Below are positions 10,432 to 22,447 of a DNA stretch of 64,000 bases, one piece after another; the first letter of the stretch is position 1, and every line of letters begins with the position of its first letter. The notes beneath the pieces were generated by a model. It was given only the letters and a program-made list of their open reading frames with translations, had not been told where the DNA came from and did no database searches. The position numbers and the translations under genes are program-made. Origin of the DNA: Vreelandella olivaria (lineage in GTDB: Bacteria > Pseudomonadota > Gammaproteobacteria > Pseudomonadales > Halomonadaceae); NCBI GenBank assembly GCA_004295565.1, contig AP019416.1, positions 3,100,001-3,164,000 on the forward strand, given 5' to 3'.

Positions 10432-10752
10432 ATGGCTAATAAAAGCCGTCGTGACTTTATGCGCAACAGCATGCTGGGCCTTGCGGCCCTGCCACTGGGA
10501 GCTGGCATTCTTTCTAAAAATGCTTTCGCCCAAGAGCTGCCACGTCTTGATCCTTCCTCAAGCAATGCCCAAGCGCTTAACTACGTGGAAGACGCCAGTG
10601 AAGCCAGCGATCACCCTGCGTATGAAGAGGGCGAACGCTGCGATAACTGCATGTTCTACAAAGCAGAAAACGAGGGCTGCCAGCTATTTCCGGAGAATAG
10701 CGTCGCGCCTGGTGGCTGGTGCCAATCCTGTCGCCCAAGCTTAAGCATCTAA
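10432..10752 (+). CDS. high-potential iron-sulfur protein (HiPIP), Tat-exported
   Basis: Small periplasmic electron carrier with a [4Fe-4S] cluster. The N-terminus has a Tat signal (SRRDFM at residues 5-10, then a hydrophobic stretch ending AFA). Cluster cysteines: C70 and C73 (CDNC), C83 (GC.LFP) and C97 (GGWC), matching the HiPIP spacing CxxC...GC.xFP...GWC. A fifth cysteine, C100, follows immediately where other HiPIPs commonly have a non-cysteine. 106 residues. Monocistronic, with a strong terminator after it. It preferably donates to cytochrome oxidase or photosynthetic centres in known cases; here the partner is unknown. Confidence 0.93.
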   Translation: MANKSRRDFMRNSMLGLAALPLGAGILSKNAFAQELPRLDPSSSNAQALNYVEDASEASDHPAYEEGERCDNCMFYKAENEGCQLFPENSVAPGGWCQSCRPSLSI

Positions 10753-10775
10753 CACTTGATCGCTGATAAATACCT

Positions 10776-10806
10776 CTACCCCGCCTTTTGAGCGGGGTAG
10801 CTTTAT
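10776..10806 (+). terminator. intrinsic terminator of the HiPIP gene
   Basis: Nine-base-pair GC stem CTACCCCGC (10776-10784) with GCGGGGTAG (10792-10800), loop of 7, followed by CTTTATT. It lies between convergent genes and may also help stop spoVR transcription. Confidence 0.8.
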
Positions 10807-10824
10807 TGAAAGACACGCCAGCGG

Positions 10825-12390
10825 CTAAGAGGTCGGACTTTCATCCTCTACCGGCCAGTGAAAACGCCGCGTTACCCGCCCCTCTTGCAAAGAGACGAGA
10901 TGAACGGGAAAGCCCCATAGCTGCTGTAGGTGGCGAATCACGGGATAGACACTGCGCCCCAAAGGGCGCCGACTATCCTGGACATGATGAAGGGTCAAAG
11001 ATCGATCTCCGCGAATAGCCGCTTCGACCACTTGAATATTGGGTTCGCGGACGGAGAGCGCGTACTGGGTAGCAAGCGCCTCACGCACCTGCCGGTAGCC
11101 CTGCTCGTTATGAATCGCTGCAACCTCAAGCGTCTCTACCTGATCATCATCCACGACCAAAAACAGCTTATGGTCGCGCATCACCTTCGGTGATAGAAAC
11201 TGCTGGATAAACGACTCATCCTTGAAGTTGCGCATGGCAAACTCCAGGGTTTCCCGCCATGGCGTGCCCGCTATATCAGGAAACCACTCACGATCCTCAT
11301 CGGTGGGCGCTTCACAGATCCGCTTAATATCCATAAAGATCGCGAAACCTAACGCATAGGGATTAATCCCACTAAAGTGAGGGTTATCAAACGCGGGCTG
11401 GTTAATCACCGCGGCATGCGACTGCAAAAACTCCAGCATCAATCCTTCATCGACATTGCCGTCGTCGTAGAGTCGATTCATCAGCGTGTAGTGCCAGAAG
11501 CACGCCCAGCCCTCATTCATCACCTGGGTTTGCCGCTGGGGATAAAAATACTGCGCCAGCTTGCGGACAATACGCACGATTTCGCGCTGCCATGGCGCCA
11601 ACAGCGGCGCATTTTTCTCGATAAAATAGAGTAGATTCTCCTGAGGCTCCGGTGGGTATTGACCGCCGCTATGCAACCCGAGCGGATCATCTTCTGCATG
11701 CAGGCTGCCAGGTAGCGGTGCTTCCCCGGTGGATGTCTCCGGAATAGTACGCCAGAGCATATTAACCTGGGTCTGCAGATAGGCTTCGCGCTCCTCCTGT
11801 CGCTTCGCTTCCTCTTCGGCGGAGATCGGCGATGGGCGCTTGTAACGGTCGACTCCGTAGTTTTGCAGCGCATGGCAAGCATCCAACAACTGCTCAACGG
11901 CCTGCACGCCGTGGCGTTCTTCACACTTGGCGATATATTTACGCGCAAACACCAGGTAATCAACGATTGACGAGGCGTCGGTCCAGGTGCGGAACAGGTA
12001 GTTGCCCTTAAAGAAGGAGTTGTGGCCGTAGCAGGCGTGGGCCATCACCAGCACCTGCATCATCAGCGTATTCTCTTCCATTAAATAAGCGATGCAGGGG
12101 TCGGAATTGATCACCAGCTCATAAGCCAGACCCATTTGGCCGCGCTTGTACGCCTGCTCAACAGCCAGAAACTGCTTGCCGAATGACCAGTGGTGGTAGC
12201 CCACCGGCATACCGACACTGGCGTAAGCGTCCATCATCTGCTCGGTGGTAATGACTTCTATCTGGTTGGGATAGGTATCCAGCCGATACTCATCGGCGAG
12301 CCTTGCCAGCTCCGCATCAAAACGCTCCAGTACGCTGAAGTTCCAATCGGAGCCGGTAGCAATCGGCTTACGCTTGCGGGTCGCACTCAT
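10825..12390 (-). CDS. spoVR: SpoVR/YcgB family protein
   Basis: 521-residue intact cytoplasmic protein of the SpoVR family. Characteristic segments: YPNQIEVITTEQMMDAYASVGMP (motif near residues 40-62), HWSFGK, ACYGHNSFFKGNYLF, MNEGWACFWHY and NPYALGF. Its biochemical activity is not established; in gammaproteobacteria it is coexpressed with the kinase YeaG and with YeaH under stress and stationary phase. It is the last gene of a three-gene operon, 44 bases after yeaH. No shift is needed here. Confidence 0.95.
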   Translation of the reverse strand: MSATRKRKPIATGSDWNFSVLERFDAELARLADEYRLDTYPNQIEVITTEQMMDAYASVGMPVGYHHWSFGKQFLAVEQAYKRGQMGLAYELVINSDPCIAYLMEENTLMMQVLVMAHACYGHNSFFKGNYLFRTWTDASSIVDYLVFARKYIAKCEERHGVQAVEQLLDACHALQNYGVDRYKRPSPISAEEEAKRQEEREAYLQTQVNMLWRTIPETSTGEAPLPGSLHAEDDPLGLHSGGQYPPEPQENLLYFIEKNAPLLAPWQREIVRIVRKLAQYFYPQRQTQVMNEGWACFWHYTLMNRLYDDGNVDEGLMLEFLQSHAAVINQPAFDNPHFSGINPYALGFAIFMDIKRICEAPTDEDREWFPDIAGTPWRETLEFAMRNFKDESFIQQFLSPKVMRDHKLFLVVDDDQVETLEVAAIHNEQGYRQVREALATQYALSVREPNIQVVEAAIRGDRSLTLHHVQDSRRPLGRSVYPVIRHLQQLWGFPVHLVSLQEGRVTRRFHWPVEDESPTS

Positions 12391-12434
12391 AGCCCACTCC
12401 TCTGCACGCGGTCACTAACCTGTATACAAGGTCA

Positions 12435-13717
12435 CTAGGACTGGCTTAAGCGGCGCTTAAACAGTTCACGAAAGACCGGATAAATATCGCCCGCCTCCAC
12501 AATCTGGCGCATGGCAAAGCGTTCGGGGAACTCTTTCACCACACTCTCATACTCATGCCACAGTGACTGATGGTCATGGGGCGTGATCTCAACGTAGGCG
12601 TAGTACTGCAGCTGCGGCATAAGCTGTTTGATCAGCAGGTCACGGCAGATATTGGAGTCATCGTCCCAGTTGTCGCCATCGGACGCCTGGGCCACATACA
12701 GATTCCATTGGCCAACGGGATAGCGCTTTTCAATAATCTTATTCACCAGATTCAGTGCACTGGAAACAATCGTGCCGCCGGTTTCCCGGGAGTAGAAAAA
12801 CTCCTCTTCACTGACTTCCCGGGCAGCCGTATGGTGGCGCACAAACACCAGCTCGACTTTCTCGTAGTGCTTCTCCAAGAACAGGTAGAGCAACAGGAAG
12901 AAGCGCTTGGCGATATCCTTGTGATTCTGGGTCATCGAGCCGGAGACATCCATGACGCAAAACATCACCGCTTGATTGGAGGGCTGTGGCTGGGCGCTTA
13001 GCTGGTGGTAACGCAGGTCGTAGGTGTCAATAAACGGCACCCCGGCGATGCGCTTCTCCAGCCGCTCAATTTCAGCTTTCAGCTCGACAATGCGAGCTGG
13101 ATTGCGCAGCACCGGGTCTTTACGCTCTTCGGCCTCCAGGGCATCAATCGCTTCTCTTAGCGCCCGCTTAATCGGCGCGCGCATGGCAATACGCCGGGCA
13201 TAGGCTTCGCGCATCGAACGGGTAATGCTAATCCGCGACGGCACGCCGTCCCGGGAGAGCCCGCCCGCACCATTTTGACCTCTTCCAGCGACTTCAGCGG
13301 CTTGCGCTGTAGATGGGGCAGCTCCAGGCCATCGAACACAAACTCCAAGAACTCCTCGCGACTAAGGGTAAAAGCGAACTCATCGACGCCTTCTCCCTGG
13401 TTAGAGGCGCCGCCCTCGCCGGCGCCACTGCCGCCCCTGGCCACTGGGGCGGCGGATTTTGTCACCGGCGACAAACTCTTTATTACCGGGGAAACGATAT
13501 TCCGCGCCCCGCCCGGCCCATGTTGGAAGACCGGCTCGGAGATATCCTTCGCCGGAATCGAGACTTTCTCCCCGCGCTCCATATCGGTAATGGAGCGGCG
13601 GTTAACGGCCTCTTCAACCGAACGCTTGATATGCTTACGGTAGCGCTCCAAAAAGCGCTGACGATTTACCGCGCTTTTATGTTTCGCGTTCGGCCTTCGA
13701 TCAATAAAGTAGGTCAT
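12435..13717 (-). CDS. yeaH: YeaH/YhbH family DUF444 protein with VWA-like domain, one frameshift
   Basis: 427 residues after correction, identical in length to E. coli YeaH. The N-terminus ([26 protein letters not shown]) continues through a Gly/Ala-rich linker to [17 protein letters not shown]. After a shift near 13255 it continues [16 protein letters not shown] to a von Willebrand-A-like MIDAS motif DVSGSM and [16 protein letters not shown]. The family works with the YeaG kinase; the exact role is unknown. Spacing of 37 bases to the kinase gene upstream and 44 to spoVR. Confidence 0.94.
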
Positions 13718-13754
13718 ACGACCTCCTTAGACACCATCTTAAGTACGCCACTCC

Positions 13755-15672
13755 TTACTGGGACTTGCGCACCCGCAGATACCACTCGGATAACAACCGC
13801 ACCTGTTTTTCGGTGTAGCCGCGATCGACCATCCGCGCCACAAAGTCTTCGTGCTTCTTCTGATCCGAGCGGGAAGCCTTGGCATTGAACGAAATCACCG
13901 GCAGCAGCTCTTCGGTATTGGCGAACATCTTGTGTTCAATAACCCCTTTGAGTTTTTCATAGGACTGCCAACTTGGGTTCATGCCATTGTTCTGCGCTCG
14001 CGCCCTCAGCACAAAATTGACCACCTCGTGGCGGAAATCTTTGGGGTTCGAGATGCCCGCGGGTTTTTCGATTTTCTCCAGCTCTTCGTTGAGCGCTTGG
14101 CGGTCTAGCAACTCGCCGGTTTCGTGGTCGCGGTACTCCTGATCCTGAATCCAGAAGTCTGCGTAGGTCACATAGCGGTCAAAGATATTCTGGCCATACT
14201 CGCTGTAGGACTCCAGGTAAGCGGTCTGGATCTCCTTACCGATAAAGTCCACATAGCGCGGCGCCATATACTCTTTGATAAAGCCCAAGTAGCGCTCAAA
14301 CACTTCCGAGGGCAACTGCTCACGCTCCAATGCTTGCTCCAACACATACAACAGGTGCACCGGGTTAGCGGCTACCTCGGTGCTATCAAAGTTGAAGACC
14401 TTGGAGAGAATCTTGAACGCAAAGCGAGTGGAGAGCCCCTGCATCCCCTCGTCGACGCCCGCAGCATCTCGGTACTCCTGGATGGACTTGGCGCGTGGGT
14501 CGGTGTCCTTGAGATTTTCACCATCATAGACGCGCATTTTCGAGTAGATATTGGAGTTTTCCGGCGCTTTTAGCCGCGATAGCACCGAGAACTGGGCCAG
14601 CATGCGCAGGGTATCCGGTGCGCAGGGCGCGGCGTTAAGCGACGAGTCCTCAAGCAGTTTTTGATAGATTTTGATCTCTTCGGTAACCCGCAGGCAATAA
14701 GGCACTTTGACGATATACACCCGATCAAGGAACGCCTCATTATTACGGTTGTTGCGAAACGCCTGCCACTCCGATTCGTTGGAGTGGGCCAGAATCACCA
14801 TCAAAGGGAATCGCCCCATACCTTCGGTAGGGTTGTAGTTACCCTCTTGGGTGGCGGTTAACAGTGGATGCAGCACCTTGATCGGCGCCTTGAACATCTC
14901 CACAAACTCCATTAGCCCCTGGTTGGCACGGCATAAGCCTCCGGAGAAGCTGTAGGCATCCGGGTCGTCCTGGGAGTAGAGCTCTAACTGGCGAATATCG
15001 ACTTTACCCACCAGCGACGAGATATCCTGGTTGTTTTCATCCCCCGGCTCGGTTTTGGAGATAGCGATCTGGTTAAGCCGTGATGGGTATAAACGCACGA
15101 CCCGGAACTGGGAAATATCGCCACCGTACTCTTTCAGCCGCTTCGCTGCCCAGGGCGACATGACGCTGCGTAAATAGCGCTGTGGAATGCCGTACTCTTT
15201 TCGAGTAGTTCTCCGTCCTCTTCGGGCGAGAACAAGCCCAGCGGCGACTCATAAACCGGCGAGTCTTTAATGGCATAGAACGGAATCCGCTCCATCAGCA
15301 GCTTAAGACGCTCCGCCAGCGACGACTTACCGCCCCCACAGGGCCAAGCAGGTAAAGAATCTGCTTGCGCTCTTCAAGCCCTTGAGCCGCATGACGGAAG
15401 TAGGAAACGATCTGCTCAATGGCCTCCTCCATACCGTGAAATTCGGCAAAGGCAGGATAGCGGCGAATCACTTTGTTGGAAAAAATTCGTGATAGACGCG
15501 GATCTTTCGCCGTGTCGATCACTTCAGGCTCGCCTATAGCTTCCAGCATGCGCTCGGCGGCGCTGGCATAAACCTTCGGATCACGACGACAAAGCGCCAA
15601 ATACTCCTCAAGGCTCATGTCCTCTTGTTGAACGCGGGAAAAACGGTCTTGAACGTGATCAAAGATGCTCAT
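13755..15672 (-). CDS. prkA: PrkA/YeaG family serine protein kinase, two frameshifts
   Basis: AAA-type serine kinase of the YeaG/PrkA family, about 639 residues. The N-terminus reads MSIFDHVQDRFSR; a shift near 15340 falls exactly in the Walker A loop (GPVGGGKSSLAERLK once repaired), and another near 15203 precedes IPQRYLRSVMSPWAAKRL. The rest is continuous: GLCRANQGLMEFVEMFKAPI, LLTATQEGNYN, ILAHSNESEW and the C-terminal kinase-like part. First gene of the operon prkA-yeaH-spoVR. Regulation is probably by stress sigma factors, as in E. coli, but I identify no promoter with confidence. Confidence 0.95.
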
Positions 15673-15962
15673 GGAACTCTCCTGTGGCCCATCCCCAGGC
15701 AGTCACCGTCAAGCCAAGTGTTTCGCAACGGTGTGCCAAACGAGGTGTCGCTTTTTTAGCGTAGTCAGCATTAGCAAAAGTGATGACTAAAACCTTCAAC
15801 GCTGCAGCGATATAGATAAGAGAATTATTCCGACGAATAGTTGCGTTAGTCCAGGCGCCATCTATAAACGCAAAGCACTCAACCAGCAACGCCGCTACTA
15901 TTGCAGCGGCGTTGTTAGATCGTGGGTCTCAAGCCGCGCCACAATGAGCGCAGCGGCCGCCT
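15673..15962. other. intergenic region upstream of prkA
   Basis: About 290 bases between the threonine aldolase 3' end and prkA. A 76-codon frame on the minus strand (15659-15889) lacks a ribosome site and recognisable features; I treat it as chance. The stretch presumably holds the promoter of the prkA operon. A GC inverted repeat around 15891-15914 (GCCGCTACTATTGCAGCGGC) could be the aldolase terminator. Confidence 0.4.
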
Positions 15963-17008
15963 TTAGTGCGCTAGTACCAAGCGAATATCGGCCAGTAGCG
16001 CATCCAGCAGTTCAACGGTAGTGTTCCAAGCACACACAAAACGGGCGCCGCCTGCGCCTATAAAGGTATAGAAGGTCACCCTTTGGCTTTCAACGCTTCA
16101 ATAGCGGAGGGCGGCAATTCAACGAAGACGCTATTGGCTTGGGTAGGGAACATAAGCGATACGCCCGGCAGCGCTTGCAGCCCTTCCGATAAGTAGCGCG
16201 CCATCTCGTTGGCATGCTGGGCATTGGTTAACCAGGCGCCGCTCTCTAGTAGTCCTAACCATGGGGCTGAGACAAAGCGCATTTTGGAGGCCAACTGCCC
16301 CGCCTGCTTACAACGGTAGGAGAAATCTTCGGCCAGCTCCCGGTTAAAAAACAGGATCGCTTCGCCAAACGCCAGGCCGTTTTTGGTACCCGAAAAACAC
16401 AATGCATCTACCCCTACCTGCCAGGTAAGCTCGGCCGGTGACATATTTAGGCTGGCACAGGCGTTGGCAAAGCGAGCGCCATCCATGTGCAGGCGCAGGT
16501 CATGCTTATCGGCAATGGCGCGAATCGCCATGAGCTCTTCCCGGGAGTAGAGCGTGCCCACTTCGGTGGCTTGAGTGAGCGATACCACTTTGGGTTTGGG
16601 GTAGTGAATATCGCTGCGCTTGGTGACCAGCGCCTCGATACCTTCCGGCGTTAGCTTGCCATGAGCCCCGGGCGAAGTGAGCAGTTTAGCGCCGTTTGAG
16701 AAGAACTCAGGACCGCCGCACTCGTCGGTTTCGATATGCGCCAGCTCGTGGCAAATCACGCTGTGGTAGCTGCGTCCCATGGCCGAGAGTGCCAGTGAGT
16801 TGGCGGCAGTACCGTTGAAAACAAAGAAGACATCGCAGTCGTAGTCGAACATCTCGCGGAAGCGATCCGCAGCGCGTGCGGTCCAGAGATCGTTGCCGTA
16901 AGCCAAATCATCGCAACGGTTGGCTTCAAGCAGGTATTCCATCGCCTCCGGGCAGATACCGGAGGTGTTATCACTGGCTAAAAATCGCGGGCTACACTCC
17001 GAGGTCAT
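15963..17008 (-). CDS. ltaE: low-specificity L-threonine aldolase, one frameshift
   Basis: PLP-dependent fold-type I enzyme cleaving L-threonine (and L-allo-threonine) to glycine and acetaldehyde. Visible: ASDNTSGICPEAMEYL at the start, NGTAANSLAL, CHELAHIETDECGG, the cofactor site HMDGARFANA and the PLP lysine in SGTKNGLAFGE. A shift near 16078 separates the last 35 residues (TFYTFIGAGGARFVCAWNTT..., ending in VLAH), giving about 347 residues, as in Pseudomonas LtaE. Monocistronic. Confidence 0.93.
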
Positions 17009-17179
17009 GACGACAGTCCTTTTATCTGGCGATCGAACAGCGCGAGCTGGGTGCCACTCGCGCCTTAAATATCTAACTATGCTTAATAGGTAGATTAGTC
17101 ATTTAGTCTATCGCCATTTATGGGCTAACGTCACCTGCACTTTTAAGCACTTACTTATAAGCCGTCCTTATGCCCTTTT

Positions 17180-19238
<2,059 letters not shown>

Positions 19239-19281
19239 TCAAACAAGCGTATGACATCCAGAGCATCACGTATAGCCCCTA

Positions 19282-19335
19282 GATACGGGTCTCTCGATAC
19301 TGGGTCTCTCGATGTTTGGTTTCTAGATACTGGGG
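19282..19335. repeat. degenerate 14-15-base tandem repeat, intergenic
   Basis: The pattern GATAC-GGGTCTCTC recurs at 19282, 19296, 19311 (degenerate, GATGTTTGGTTTCTA) and 19326 with spacings of 14, 15 and 15 bases. It lies between fadH and the DMT permease, in the probable promoter region of both. Confidence 0.6.
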
Positions 19336-19400
19336 CCAACCGCTTGCCCAGCGTGCAAATCCGCGGCACATTACCCGGCTAACGATAAGGAACCGTTGCT

Positions 19401-20318
19401 ATGCCCTTGATGTATTTTTTTGCCGCCGCTCGCCACCGTGCTTATCTGGTCGGGCAATATGACCATTAATCAGCTTAGCGTAGGCGCCATCGCGCCTAGC
19501 AGCATCGCTTTTCTACGCTGGCTGCTCGCCCTGGCGGTGATGACCCCTTTGTACTCCCCGCAGCGTTACGCCACCGTGACGAAATTCGCCGCCAGTGGCC
19601 TAAGCTGGCGCTGCTGGGACTACTCGGCATGGGTCTATGGCAAGGACTGGCCTATGTGGCCGCCGAGACAACGACCGCTACCAATATGGGGATTCTCGCC
19701 GCCATGGTGCCGTTGTTAACGGTGCTGCTGAGCGCGCTGATTCTGCGCGAGCCCCCCTCATTAGGTGGCGTTTTAGGCGGCGTACTGGCCTTCGTGGGGG
19801 TTACCGTGCTCCTGGGTCGCGGCAATCCTCTCTCGTTGCTACAGCTACAGGTGGCCCTGGGAGATGCGCTGATGGTGGTAGCCGCCACCTGCTACGCGCT
19901 ATATGGCGTGATGCTCAAGCGCTGGTCGATGAATTTACCGCCCTGGGTGATGCTGTACGCTCAGGTCTGTTTTGCGGTGCTGTTCTTGCTACCGCCCTAT
20001 TTGATGGGGCCAATGACGCCAATTGATAGCCAAAACATCGGTCTCATCATTTATGCGGGCATCCCCGCCTCTGTTATCACCACCTTTCTATGGATGCGCG
20101 CAGTACGTCAAATTGGTGCCAACCAGTCGAGTATTTTCATCAACTTGATGCCGCTATTCAGCGCGTTGATTGCGATGGCCTTCTTGGGTGAACAAGTGGC
20201 GGGGTTCCACTTTACCGGTGGACTGCTGATTCTGGCTGGGGTGATCATGGCGCAAACGCTGACGCGCCCGTTAGCACGTGGTTTAACCTCGGATAAGCCT
20301 AGCAACGCCCAACAATGA
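19401..20318 (+). CDS. EamA/DMT-family permease, frameshifted
   Basis: Ten-helix drug/metabolite transporter made of two EamA repeats. N-terminal repeat: MPLMYFF then PPLATVLIWSGNMTINQLSVGAIAPSSIAFLRW across a shift in a T7 run near 19418; a second shift near 19600 leads to GLAYVAAETTTATNMGILAAMVPLLTVLLSALILREPPS. Second repeat: GDALMVVAATCYALYGVMLKRW to SIFINLMPLFSALIAMAFLGEQ. About 305 residues. Substrate unknown; the family includes amino-acid and metabolite exporters. Upstream AGGAACCGTTGCT serves as ribosome site. Confidence 0.87.
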
Positions 20319-20357
20319 TAGAATGGTCGTTTACTTCTGACGCTGGGAAGCCCTGAT

Positions 20358-21924
20358 ATGTCCCTGGAAGAACTGCATCTGAATCTGCGCAACCTAATGA
20401 GCGATGACTACGATCAGCTCAAGGCGTTGATGGACGCTGTCTATCACGATATCGGCGGGTCATGGCCGAAGCACACCATCGACAAATTGATTCAGGAATT
20501 CCCCGACGGCCAAATCGCCATTGAAGACGACGGCCTTCTGGTGGGCGTAGCGCTCACCGTGCAGGTGGATTACGACGAATTCTCCAATCCGCATAAGTAC
20601 GATGACCTGATCGGCCACCGCGAGATCATCCTCAACGACGAGGATGGCGACGCTATGTATGGGCTGGATGTACTGATTCACCCGGACTACCGGGGTTATC
20701 GACTGGGCCGCCGCCTTTATGAAGCGCGTAAAGAGCTGTGCCGCTCCATGAACCTGCGGGCGATCCTGGCCGGTGGACGGATTCCTGAGTATCACCAGCA
20801 CGCCGATGAGCTCACCCCGCTCAATACATCGATAAAGTCTCCCGCAAAGAGATCTATGATCCGATTCTCTCTTTCCAGCAGGCCAACGACTTTCAGGTAA
20901 AGCGCCTACTGCGCAAATACCTGCCGGAAGATGAACAGTCGCGGGGTTACGCCACCCTGTTGGAATGGAACAACATTCTGTTTGAACCCGCGGCCAGCGT
21001 GCTCGACAACAAGCCGACCCAGGTGCGGGTGGGCGCGGTGCAGTGGCAGATGCGTGAGTTCTCCTCGGTGGAAGCCGCGCTTCAGCAGATCGAGTACTTC
21101 GTCGATGCGCTCTCCGATTACCAGAGTGACTTTGCCGTTTTCCCAGAGCTGTTTAACGCGCCATTGATGGGCCTACAGGACCGCGCCGCCCAGCAGGATC
21201 AAATGGGCGCGATTCGCTTTTGGCCGGCTTCACCGAGCGCTTTAAGTCTGAACTGTCGCGTATGGCGGTCTCTTACAACATTAATATCGTTGGCGGCTCG
21301 ATGATTGAAGTGGGTGACGATGACCGCCTCTACAACATCGCCTACCTGTTCCACCGCGACGGCACCGTTGAGCGCCAGGCCAAGCTGCACATTACCCCTC
21401 AGGAGCGCCGCGACTGGGTGATCGAGGGCGGCGATGAGCTACAGGTGTTTGATACCGACGCAGGCCGCGTAGGCATCCTGATCTGCTACGACGTGGAGTT
21501 CCCGGAACTTGGCCGCCTGCTGGCCGACCAGGATATGGACATTCTGTTTGTGCCCTTCTGGACCGACACCAAAAACGGCTACCTGCGGGTGCGCCATTGT
21601 GCCCAGGCGCGGGCGATAGAGAACGAGTGCTACGTGGTACTCTGCGGCAGCGTCGGCAACCTGCCTTCGATTGAAAACCTGGATATCCAGTACGCCCAAT
21701 CAGCGGTGTTTTCGCCCTCTGACTTCGCCTTCCCTCACGACGCGGTACTGGCGGAAACCACGCCCAACACTGAGATGATCTTCTTCTCGGATCTGGATCT
21801 AACCCGCCTAACGGTGGTACGTGCCGAAGGCTCGGTAACCAACCTTAAAGACCGCCGCAAAGACCTGTTTGATCTACGCTGGCGCGACTGGTCGTGGAAA
21901 TCGGGGGCTAATTTGGAAGAGTGA
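20358..21924 (+). CDS. bifunctional GNAT acetyltransferase / carbon-nitrogen hydrolase, frameshifted
   Basis: Two-domain protein of about 520 residues. N-terminal GNAT domain: YDQLKALMDAVY, GLDVLIHPDYRGYRLGRRLYEARKEL (acetyl-CoA pyrophosphate loop RGYRLGRRLY). C-terminal nitrilase-superfamily domain with the triad Glu (VFPELFNAP), Lys (AKLHITPQERRDW) and Cys (ILICYDVEFPE). Shifts near 20818 (between the domains) and 21220. The fusion is a recognised architecture in Pseudomonas-related bacteria; the substrate is not known. The last part merges into a repeat at the stop codon. Confidence 0.9.
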
Positions 21925-21979
21925 GGAGTAAAATGTGGGAAAAAGTGAGGCGTTAAATGTGAGGAGTGAGGTGTAAAAT
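21921..21979. repeat. short imperfect repeats after the GNAT/nitrilase gene
   Basis: GTGAGG-[A/C]GT-(T)AAAAT occurs at 21921-21934, 21945-21958 and, in a slightly longer form, 21959-21979, with a shortened GTGGGAAAA between the first two. The first copy overlaps the TGA stop of the upstream gene. Confidence 0.6.
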
Positions 21980-22031
21980 CACCAAGCCCCGTCACAGAGT
22001 CGCATTTATCAAAGGCATTCGTAAATACGAT

Positions 22032-22056
22032 AACGCCGCCCAAATTGGGCGGCGTT
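22032..22056. terminator. hairpin between convergent genes
   Basis: Perfect 10-bp stem AACGCCGCCC (22032-22041) and GGGCGGCGTT (22047-22056), loop AAATT. No strong T-tract on either side, so termination efficiency is uncertain, but its position between two convergent genes fits. Confidence 0.6.
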
Positions 22057-22082
22057 ACTGTTCTAAAGCTGCCTTATAAGGT

Positions 22083-22382
22083 TCAATCAGGCCAAACGAG
22101 GTGCGCTGGCACGCGGCCTTTGGCATCGAACAGCACGCCCTCATCGCGTAATTTGCGGTGTTGGCGCTCGGCGCCGCCGTGATCGGCAAGTTTCAAAGAC
22201 GATGCGATCACGCGATGCCAAGGCAACTGGTGGCCATCCGGCAGGTGGCGCATCGCTGACCCCACCATGCGCGGTGTGGCGCCTTCGGTCATAGCGGCAA
22301 TGCGGCCATAGGTGGTCACACGCCCCGGCGGAATTTGATCAACAATGGTATAGATCTGTTCGAGCAGTTCCGGCCGGGGCAT
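22083..22382 (-). CDS. alkyltransferase-like (ATL) DNA repair protein
   Basis: 99-residue protein of the MGMT C-terminal-domain fold. The HTH-like DNA-binding part (PPGRVTTYGRIAAM...PRMVGSAMRHLP) is intact, but the alkyl-acceptor Cys of the PCHRV motif is Trp55 (PWHRV). By established knowledge of ATL proteins, this binds O6-alkylguanine without transferring the alkyl group and flags the lesion for nucleotide excision repair. It is intact and follows a GGAATAG-like start region; it is convergent with the GNAT/nitrilase gene. Confidence 0.92.
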   Translation of the reverse strand: MPRPELLEQIYTIVDQIPPGRVTTYGRIAAMTEGATPRMVGSAMRHLPDGHQLPWHRVIASSLKLADHGGAERQHRKLRDEGVLFDAKGRVPAHLVWPD

Positions 22383-22447
22383 GTGATTATCCTTTACTAT
22401 TCCTTGAGAGGCCTTGAGATATTCCCTAAGAGCCTCTCTAAACGTGC

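Noticed and set aside
10257-10565. Minus-strand ORFs opposite the HiPIP gene
   Set aside because: No ribosome sites or domains; the Tat signal and cluster cysteines on the plus strand identify the real gene.
13313-13888. 191-codon plus-strand ORF across yeaH and prkA
   Set aside because: It is the reverse-complement shadow of conserved genes on the minus strand.
15659-15889. 76-codon ORF upstream of prkA on the minus strand
   Set aside because: No ribosome site, no family resemblance, overlaps the prkA start region and promoter.
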